A stretch of DNA of 64,000 nt from Micromussa lordhowensis (taxonomy: Eukaryota > Cnidaria > Anthozoa > Scleractinia > Lobophylliidae), in the NCBI GenBank assembly GCA_964020085.1, contig OZ026599.1, positions 34,001,586-34,065,585 on the forward strand, given 5' to 3'. A program made the position numbers and the translations under genes. The notes beneath the pieces are model-generated. The model searched no databases and was not told the origin of the DNA. It was given only the letters and a program-made list of their open reading frames with translations. Shown here piece by piece: positions 56,454-64,000 of the stretch (the first letter of the stretch is position 1; every line of letters begins with the position of its first letter).

Positions 56454-56703
56454 TATAAATGGTGAAAACAGAGAATTAACTCTGAAGTGTAAATTTAAGT
56501 GCTAATTGAACCCATGAATAACCCACTAGGCGTTAGCCCTAGTAAAGGGAATCAGAACCCTAACCCTAAAACCCTATCCCTAACCCTTTGGTTCCCTGAT
56601 TCCCTTTACTAGAGCTAACGCCCAGTGGGTTATTCATGGGTTCAATTAGCACTTAAATTTACACTTTAGAGTTAATTCTCTGTTTTCACCATTTGTGTTT
56701 ATA
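56454..56703. repeat. Near-perfect hairpin with telomere-like repeats in the loop
   Basis: The arms of about 100 bp start TATAAATGGTGAAAACAGAG and end CTCTGTTTTCACCATTTGTG; they include TAACCCACTAGGCGTTAGCC against its near-complement at 56620. The loop (about 56554-56596) is AACCCTAACCCTAAAACCCT followed by ATCCCTAACCC, a degenerate run of the metazoan telomere unit CCCTAA. It is non-coding and lies between the convergent ATG3 and NPL genes. Confidence 0.85.
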
Positions 56704-57127
56704 GTGCTACGCGGCACAACATTCAAGCTTTAATTTGATATAGGGGTTTAGGTATCTACAGGTTAAATCGGACCCACTACATCGCTTGGACGCGAGACAC
56801 CTCCAAATGTGCTCCAAAGGTATACGGTCACCTTAAATGAATAAGTTCCTCAGAGAGCTATTTTTTATGTAAACCTATTCTTGGTGAACCTTTCATCGAT
56901 TATTAATTGTTTGGTTTCTCTGTATGAACGTGTAAAAAATGGCTATTTAACTAATTTGAAGTTAACTCTTTTGGGCAAGTATTTCATTGTTTTCACTGCA
57001 TGTCTAACTTTCCAATGAAATCCTCCAGTTTGTACTCTGCTTCATAATATATTAACTTATAATTTTCTCTGTTAATACATCAACTTAAAATTTGCATACC
57101 ATAAAACTCTAACTATAACAACTATAA

Positions 57128-57133
57128 TTTATT
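57128..57133 (-). terminator. Poly(A) signal of NPL
   Basis: AATAAA on the minus strand, 37 nt after the NPL stop codon; the short 3' UTR this implies is plausible. Confidence 0.55.
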
Positions 57134-57169
57134 CGCGCCTCGTGGTAAAATTGACGAGTCTGTTTTCTT

Positions 57170-60100
57170 TTAACACCAAGTAAAGAATCCAATACCATCT
57201 AATTCTTCCCTTAATCCTGCTTCCACGCTCTCGCTTAACTGCGAAAGAGGTGAACGAGCGGGTCCTAGGTCCACGCCGAGAAATTTCATGATAACTTTCC
57301 CGACGCCCGGATGGCCTCCTGAAGGCAAAGAGAAAACCCGTTATGTAATAAATACTGAACTGTTCTTCCTTTACGGTTAAAAAGTTTTAGTCGTGAAACG
57401 GCACACATCATTGTCAAAGCACTCAGTTACTTTACATACCGTATTTAATGAAGAGTTTGATCATGGCTTGAGATCGATACTAAACGTGAGGATAAAAAAA
57501 CAGCATGACTAAAGTGTATTGACTAGGAAGCAGAGGTAAAGTGGAGGTAACGTGAAGGTAACGTGGAGGTAACATGGAGGTAGCGTGGCCCAGTTGTTAG
57601 GGCGCTGGATTTGTAATTTGAAGGTCCCACGTTCAAATCCTTCTCTTCCCACATTCAAATCATTCACATTGGATTTTGTTAGGTGGTCCCGAATTCAACT
57701 GGCCCTCCGTACTTTGTAAATAGTCAACTAGTAAGTCTTGTACCAGCTTGGACTTTGACCAAACTCCCTGCTTAATATTTACATTATTTCTTTTATTATT
57801 TGGTATCTGAACTTTAAATAAAGTGAATTTATCTTAATGTTGCTTTCCAAACTACTCAACGAGCCAACGACCAAAAGAACTACTTTTTGACACATTTTGT
57901 TGGCTTTCCAAGCTTCTCGACCAATCAGAGAGTATGCAATTGTACCTTCAACTTTCTGAGATCGTTTTTGTGGTTTTCCCGATTTTTCATCAAGTTCAAA
58001 GCACTTACAAATTCTGGCACATCATTTATATTCCTATCGTCGGTTTTCAGTCAAGGAAATGGCAACTGCACATACAGCTTTTCCGGCGTTTTGCTGTCTT
58101 TTTTTCTTTTTCCTCTTAGCCATTCAACGAACCTACAACCGCTCGAGCAGGATATTTACCTTCCAAGCTTCCCAAACTCATATTTGGTTGAGTGACAGTT
58201 CCTTGCATGAAAGTCATTTCACATTACTTGTTCACTTAGGTAGTTTATAATACGGCAATGGTTTTTCTTCAAATCGTGGTTAGTCTTAGTACATAATATA
58301 TTAGTAGTACGATTATAAAGACAACTTTAACTACAAGATGAACAATAATTTCCCTTAGAGCGATCTAATACCTGTTCTGTTCTTGCTGTTTCTATATCTC
58401 CTTTGTTAAAGGCATCTAAAATTCGACTGTGCAACTTCCCAGCGAAGTTATACGTTCTAAAACAAGAACAGAAGAAAACAGAAAAATACTTTTTACAATG
58501 TTTAGTCTTTAGAGTCACTTTCAAATTCCACGAAACCGCGAACCAATAGTTTATCGAGGCAAAGAAAGATATGAATAGAATTGATCAGTAACACAATCTA
58601 CCAGAACAACATTCTGAGACGGTCAGAAACCAGAGTCGTAGACGACCTCAACCACCGATTGCGTAATTTGTCTGCGGGCTCGCATTTCTATCAAGCTTAC
58701 CACCACTTGCCGTGCTGCACTATCATTTCTTTGCGCAAATTCCATATTTTTCAGTTTAAAACATAAAATAAGACGGTGAAATAAAGCAAAAGAAACGAAT
58801 GATAAAGTTCCCTTACCCTCCAATGGCAGCACGAGCCCCCATAGCTAAAGCACTTATGAGAATCTACAGAAAACAAAACACAACAAGCCCTAGGGTCAAA
58901 ATTCTCCTTGATGTATACACGCCGAATCATAATTTTAGTACCGTTTTGACCAAAAAAGCAGCAAAACCCGTGATACTGTCTCTTGGACATTTCATCCTAA
59001 GTACGTAGGTTCCAATCTTATGATGAGTTAACTTCTACCAACCTCGTCACCTCCAAAGAGGATCTGAATCTTTTCCTCACCGAGCACAAGGCAGCGACCC
59101 AAGTCAAACAAATCAATACTTGTGAACTTCAACCCCGCTAATGTTGGAATCTTGGGCATTGCAGCTTTCAAAAAGTCTTCCATCAAAACTGTGATGACAA
59201 CAACAAAAACTGAGTTAAAAAATTTGAAAACTGTGTGACCTTCATCCCTTTATCTCTCTCGGAGTAAGCTCCTCTCCCCTTCCCAAAATCACCGATGAAA
59301 ACACGCCCTGTTTTCAACAATATACCGTCCAAATGTTCTCTGAGTTTCATTGGTATGATTCAGTTGCAGTTTTCAAGTAGTACGAAACGAAATGAAATGA
59401 CTCATTGCAATCACAATGAGAAAACAAACCACAAAATACTCAAGACTTCAGCTTACTAGTTTATGTTTTTGTTATAAATTCGCATTAGATTTCTAGACTG
59501 ATTCATAAGTTCTACACCTACATGAAATATGCGTCCAAGCTGGGATATGATAGTAAAACAATGGAGTGTTTGGTGCACATTCCGCCACAAGACCAACATA
59601 CTCCACAAGATCATCTGTCGAAAAGAATGAAAATATGTTTATGCACTGTTTACTACAATAGCGGTTTTTGATTAACTTTAGAGCGGTTTTCAATCGAGTA
59701 CAGAATTGAGTGCCGTATTTTAAAACCAAAACCAAAATAGTCAATCTGAACTGTACTCTGGCCAATCACAAACGAGTCGTCACAAAGAATCCAGTGAACC
59801 AATCAAAGCTCGAAGTAATTACAAGCGCGGGAAACTGACGTGCGCGAATGACTCGATCACGATTAGTGTTGGTTTTACTTCTGAAACGACCGACCGGTCG
59901 AACACTAACAAAAGAAAAATGAAACAAGAATCTCCGATCAAAACAGGCCAACAGAGAAGAGCGGTTCTTGCCATTTTCTAGTCCGTTCTCTAATCCCCTA
60001 GATAAGTGAAATCTACTGAAGAGAAGTGGGACAATGAACCGGTTTGTCAAAGTGGAACGCAAAATTGCGGCGCGAGGGATCAAAGCGGACAACCTGCAGA

Positions 60101-60410
60101 GGTCATTCCGACCGAACCGAAACGCGCCTTTCCATTCGACTTCCGGGCATGACCGAAATTTCCGGAAATGTGGCATAATGGAAAGGACAATTTGGTTCAG
60201 TTTATCAACTGGGTTGATAATGTGAATTGTCCACCGTAAAGAGATTCGGAAGCTGACGTTTCGAGCGTTAGCCCTTCGTCGGAGCGATGAATTCGATTGA
60301 TTCGCTCCGACGAAGGGCTAACGCTCGAAACGCCAGCTTCCGAATCTCTTTACGGTGGACAATTCACATTATCAACCCAGTTGATAAAACCAAATTATCT
60401 TGTAATACTC

Positions 60411-60445
<35 letters not shown>

Positions 60446-61533
60446 TGCCCCCTTTATAATGGAAAGGACCTTTGAATGACTCTTTAACTCGTTTTGTTGA
60501 GCTCTATTGCCGAGACTATTTGCGTTGAACAATTAGAGGGCACATGCAGTATTTTTAAACAATCAGAATCAAAACCAGACTTGAAGATCTCATGCAACCG
60601 CTAAAAGGACTGGAAAACGCGAATTTACATTGACGTTTTTCCCGCACTTTTATCGGCTTCGTTTGTTTCAGTATTCTATTTGTTCTGACAGGTTAAATAA
60701 GATTCCATACTTGCATCTACTGGCACACTGCCTTATTCTGTATCAACTTGCAACTGGGGACAAACAGAATCATTTCAGAATGTGCTGTTTTATGAAAACG
60801 AAATGAGTACACACCTACAGACTTAGGAGTAAAGTAGCTTGTGGCCATTACACCAATTGCTGTCGCACATATCTTTTCAGCATGTCTTGCCTTTAAAGGT
60901 ATTAAAACAAACCAAAATAATTGAGTTAGTAAAAGTGAAGAAAAATTATGTTTTGTTTAGTTATTTGAACACTTTTTATCTAAATGGTATAGTAATTGGA
61001 AAAGAAAAGAAAGGTAATTGGTTTACACGATTAGCTTAAAAAACTTGCGCCAATTTTTCCTCCAATGAGATGCCAATTGTAACTCGTCCGCACTAGTTTT
61101 CTCGCGTTTCGCGTCAGATATTTAACAATTATTCACCAAAGAGGAGGTGAATAGTGGTGGATATTTACCTAGCCGGCTTCGCGGCTAGGTAAATATCCAC
61201 CAATGTTACCGACACTGAGGTGAATAATTGTTTTGGTATATACCACACAAGTTGAATAACTAGCGGACCAACGAGAAACTTGATTTGTGACAATATACTG
61301 ACAAATGGTCGGACAAAAATATTCGCGCGCCGTGCGATGCACACTCGCACTCGCAAAGTCACATGATACGGGAAGTCAGGTGATCAACTGAAGGAAAACG
61401 AAGTGAAATGAAATGAACGACTTCAAACGTTCGACGATTTTCACTAAAATACATGTTCATTGAAAGAATTTCCTCTTCGGAAACCGAAGCGAAACGGGAA
61501 GCCATTTTGTTTTTCTTCGGCTGCTAGGAGGTG

Positions 61534-61570
<37 letters not shown>

Positions 61571-63583
61571 AGCGTGCGCGAAAAGCACTATTCTCTTGTG
61601 TGGTATATACTAAACGTAATTACTTCGAGTTTTGATTGTATCGTCTGTGTCCTTTGTGACTGTCCAGGGATTAATTTGGTTTTGGTTTTACTTCACTCAA
61701 TTAAATGAAGTTTTTGTTTGTTCTTTGTTGTTGACATTGTTGTTGCATTACGTAATTCTTAAAAGTAATCCAACGAAAGCTAGCTAGTTCCTGAAAGATT
61801 TAAACTGACTTGTTCTAAAGTAGTCTCTGAGTAGTTTTTGACGTGGTTATTTGAATTTTTATTAACTGTTAATTAATATTTAATTACCAGCTCTTGTGAA
61901 TCCTTTAAGTTAGAGGTTCCAACTTGTATTATGATATGATCAAACCTGGAATGAAAAATAATTTGTGAAGCCCCAAGTGACAGGCCATGTAGATTCTGTT
62001 CAGTTCTTGGCATGGGACAAGACAAGTTCATGTCACAATTTCTCTTTTCCACCAATGGGCGTAACTGTGGCTGATTATGGCTGATTACGCAACAAATTAT
62101 GCGCAGGTGGGGCAAGCCACGGGGGATAACCTGCCTTAGGCTAGCATTTTATCCAGAACAATTGTGTCGAGGCTGAACATGTGGTTGACTGGTAAAAGAG
62201 CACCGGACTAAAGATATGGAGGTCAGGGTTCAAGTCGACCCAAGTCCTACTCTGACCACTAAGCTGGGGTTGAGTTCTCGGTACACCTAATGGTTCAACT
62301 CTTCAGTAATGCTTGTAAATAACCAACCATTCTGCCTCCCACCAGTTGGGATTTTTAAGCCTGCTTATGTTTATTTGAAATGTTTTATTTTTCTTTCAGT
62401 ATAAGTGGCACGCCTGAGAACTAGCTAGGTGTAGCTATTAGTGCATTGGCCACTACAAACATTCAACATTTAATGCATTCATTTATTTATTTTGACAATT
62501 ATCAGTTCATGCAACAGAAGTCAGAGTTGCCTGTCTATGATGAATTATAATCCATCAAATATTTTTGCTCACACACAATTGGTCTAAATGCGTTACCTGA
62601 CGTAATATGCCCCAGCTAAGACTGAGGAATATCTGAGTGATATTCCTCAATTTTTGTGTTATGATAAATATCCAAAGGATAATAAATACAATAGCCCCCA
62701 TTTAACTTTAAATTAAGCTGAGATATTTGTCCTTGGAAATTATCTGTTCCTCAAAGCTCACAGTTTTCCTTAAGCTTTCCTCAAGCTTTGCTCTTTGCAG
62801 ACAAATATCCATGCATATTTTCACACCAAATGGAGGCTATTGTTTATTTATTTCCTCACAAGTCTACTTGATATTGTACTGATATTGAATTTGTGAATTT
62901 GAAGAAGTTTAATGTTCATCTAATACTGTACGTGATAATTGATTTTAACCTGTCTTTTCCTGTTTGAACCCATTTTTCTGCCAGTTTCTTTCTCTCTTCC
63001 ATTGTCAGTAATATGCTTTCCCCAAATGTCCCTGTTACTGTTGACAAGGATAAAATAATGTTATATTAAATTACTATTATCAATGGTTTGTTATTTTATA
63101 TCTTGTATTTTACTGAAGACCTGGTGTACATCTTATGGCCAGAAATTATAGAAAATTATAATTCTTATGTCAAAACTTTAAAGTTGTGTCTTTCAGTTTT
63201 TTCAAGCTTGTGGAAAACTAAACAGTCCAAGGAGATTTCAAAAAAATATTATTTAAAGATGATTTGATAGACCCCAGTCTTGTAGTTTTTTTGTGGCTTT
63301 GTCTGTCAGCTGTCAGGAGGCTAACTACTGTAGCCTTAAATTGTCTATTGCCATGGATATAATCTACAAGTTAATAATTGTCTTTCTGTTTATCGAGATT
63401 ATCATAAACAGCAACCATACAATTTGGTTTAGAACTCATAACAAACATGATCATAGTTTGGTGGGACACTAAAAAATTGCAAAATATAAATTTTGTTCCA
63501 ACTCAAACTTACCAAATATGCCTTGAATGTTCTCTTTTTTAAGGTGTCTAGCATATTCGTCTATTACACTTAAATTTAGTTCC
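57170..63583 (-). CDS. NPL: N-acetylneuraminate lyase (sialic acid aldolase), last ten exons
   Basis: NPL cleaves N-acetylneuraminate to N-acetylmannosamine and pyruvate in the cytosol. Exons on the minus strand: 63513-63583, 62950-63037, 61888-61945, 60815-60890, 59522-59614, 59043-59188, 58817-58863, 58372-58456, 57440-57479, 57170-57318; all phases agree and give 283 residues plus stop. Family marks of the DapA-like TIM barrel: GTFGES (substrate carboxylate loop), LTMEERKKLAEKW, LFYYHIPAW with the catalytic Tyr, and the Schiff-base Lys in TLAGLKFTS, then ILFGGDE and MGARAAIG. About 35 N-terminal residues, including the first strand, are missing; the first visible exon begins in phase 2, so its partner lies right of 64000 or was not recognised. 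The C-terminus ends FFTWC. Confidence 0.94.
57532..57840 (+). mobile_element. Minisatellite plus tRNA-derived SINE
   Basis: A 12-bp unit GTGGAGGTAACG is repeated four to five times (57538-57590) and grades into a SINE head with A-box-like TAGCGTGGCCCAGTTGTTAG and B-box-like GTTCAAATCC (57630-57639). The body contains AACTGGCCCTCCGTACTTTG and an AT-rich tail (to about 57840). It lies in an NPL intron. Confidence 0.65.
60191..60475. mobile_element. Inverted-repeat copy of the 23.7-kb repeat family (Penelope-type terminal repeat suspected)
   Basis: The arms pair AGAGATTCGGAAGCTGACGT with ACGCCAGCTTCCGAATCTCT, and TCGAGCGTTAGCCCTTCGTC with GACGAAGGGCTAACGCTCGA, over about 100 bp. The right arm continues into CCCCACCGACGCAGCACCAC and AAACTTGCCCCCTTTAT, which occur at 23700-23890 in the other orientation. 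It lies in the NPL intron between the exons at 60815 and 59522. Confidence 0.7.
61156..61610. repeat. Perfect short hairpin and adjoining inverted-repeat element
   Basis: GGTGGATATTTACCTAGCCG pairs exactly with CGGCTAGGTAAATATCCACC around a 6-base loop (61156-61201). Next to it, GTATATACCACACAAG (61236-61251) and its exact complement (61595-61610) bracket a non-coding segment; GAGGTGAATA recurs at 61147, 61217 and 61528. It is probably one composite MITE, in an NPL intron. Confidence 0.55.
62178..62400 (+). mobile_element. tRNA-derived SINE
   Basis: A tRNA-like head: A-box region GTTGACTGGTAAAAGAGCAC and B box GGTTCAAGTC (62227-62236). The body has TGGGGTTGAGTTCTCGGTAC and the tail is AT-rich, ending TTTTTCTTTCAG. 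It lies in an NPL intron. No target duplication was identified. Confidence 0.55.
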
Positions 63584-64000
63584 CTGGTGACAAGATATGC
63601 ATATTTTTAACAATGAATAAAATTTATTTAGTACCGGTACATAGCTTACTGTGTCAAAACTGCAGCTTACAATGCAATAGCAGAGCACAACCTATTGAGT
63701 GCAACATAATTGAATTATAGCTCTTATTGCAGTTCTCAACAATTTCATCCACAAACAAGGCACCGCAGTGATTCTGCATTGTGTGGTCCCAGAAAATAAT
63801 ATATAGATTTAGGCCAGCCTAAAAGCGTAGCTCCTGGGCCGGGTTGTTCAGAGCCCGATCAAACTAGCCGAGGATAAAGTAGAATTTTGATTTGAGTTTT
63901 GTAACTTTGCGGTGAGATTTTCTGTATATTGTTTTTGTGTTTTGAATTTTAATGAAAGCAAAATACGCAAAACAAAAGCAGTGAAAAAACTTTGTACAAA
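63584..64000. other. NPL upstream intron, no exon recognised
   Basis: AT-rich; I looked on the minus strand for the expected N-terminal NPL exon (a TPM-type motif after a hydrophobic strand) and found none. The missing exon is probably beyond 64000. Confidence 0.4.

Overview
The window is animal nuclear DNA: AT-rich, with intron-rich housekeeping genes whose canonical GT-AG exons are spread over 5-11 kb and whose introns are packed with mobile-element debris. The gene families are metazoan (HLTF, eIF4A1/2, ATG3, N-acetylneuraminate lyase). The repeats (Penelope-type retroelements, Ty3/gypsy, L1, tRNA-derived SINEs, TTAA-flanked elements and many long hairpin MITEs) suggest an anthozoan cnidarian, most likely a stony coral. 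That assignment is inference; no marker gene in the window fixes the species. There is no rRNA gene, no convincing free-standing tRNA gene and no CRISPR array.

Layout. 1-4.7 kb: retroelement graveyard (5' part of an L1 ORF1, a decayed Ty3/gypsy element, a stray integrase piece, a second gypsy gag with its LTR), all lying inside or beyond an intron of HLTF. 4.8-12.8 kb, minus strand: the first five coding exons of HLTF (HIRAN domain to the start of the SNF2 helicase); the rest lies left of position 1. 13.2-14.3 kb: a TATA-like motif, a possible micro-exon and three copies of a 311-bp tandem repeat. 15.9-27.0 kb, minus strand: complete 12-exon eIF4A (416 aa). 27.8-30.1 kb, plus strand: an unrecognised 333-aa protein head-to-head with eIF4A. 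31.8-32.5 kb, minus: intronless BTB protein. 36.3-41.6 kb, plus: an unrecognised 637-aa protein with a cysteine-rich N-terminus that looks palmitoylated and a tandemly duplicated domain of about 185 residues. 45.1-55.0 kb, plus: complete 12-exon ATG3 (322 aa). 57.1-63.6 kb, minus: N-acetylneuraminate lyase (NPL), last ten exons, N-terminal exon(s) beyond the right edge.

The conserved genes work in unrelated pathways (replication-fork remodelling, translation initiation, LC3/Atg8 lipidation, sialic acid catabolism), so this is an ordinary gene neighbourhood and not a functional cluster. The most novel material is (a) the two unrecognised proteins at 27.8-30.1 and 36.3-41.6 kb and (b) a set of foldback elements. 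One of these, at 11.57-12.19 kb, has a 23-bp terminal inverted repeat, an exact 8-bp target duplication and a core made of degenerate CGGTCGATA-type motifs. Another, at 56.45-56.70 kb, is a hairpin whose loop is telomere-like repeat.

Exon boundaries were placed by hand from splice consensus, reading frame and family knowledge; no alignment or transcript was available.
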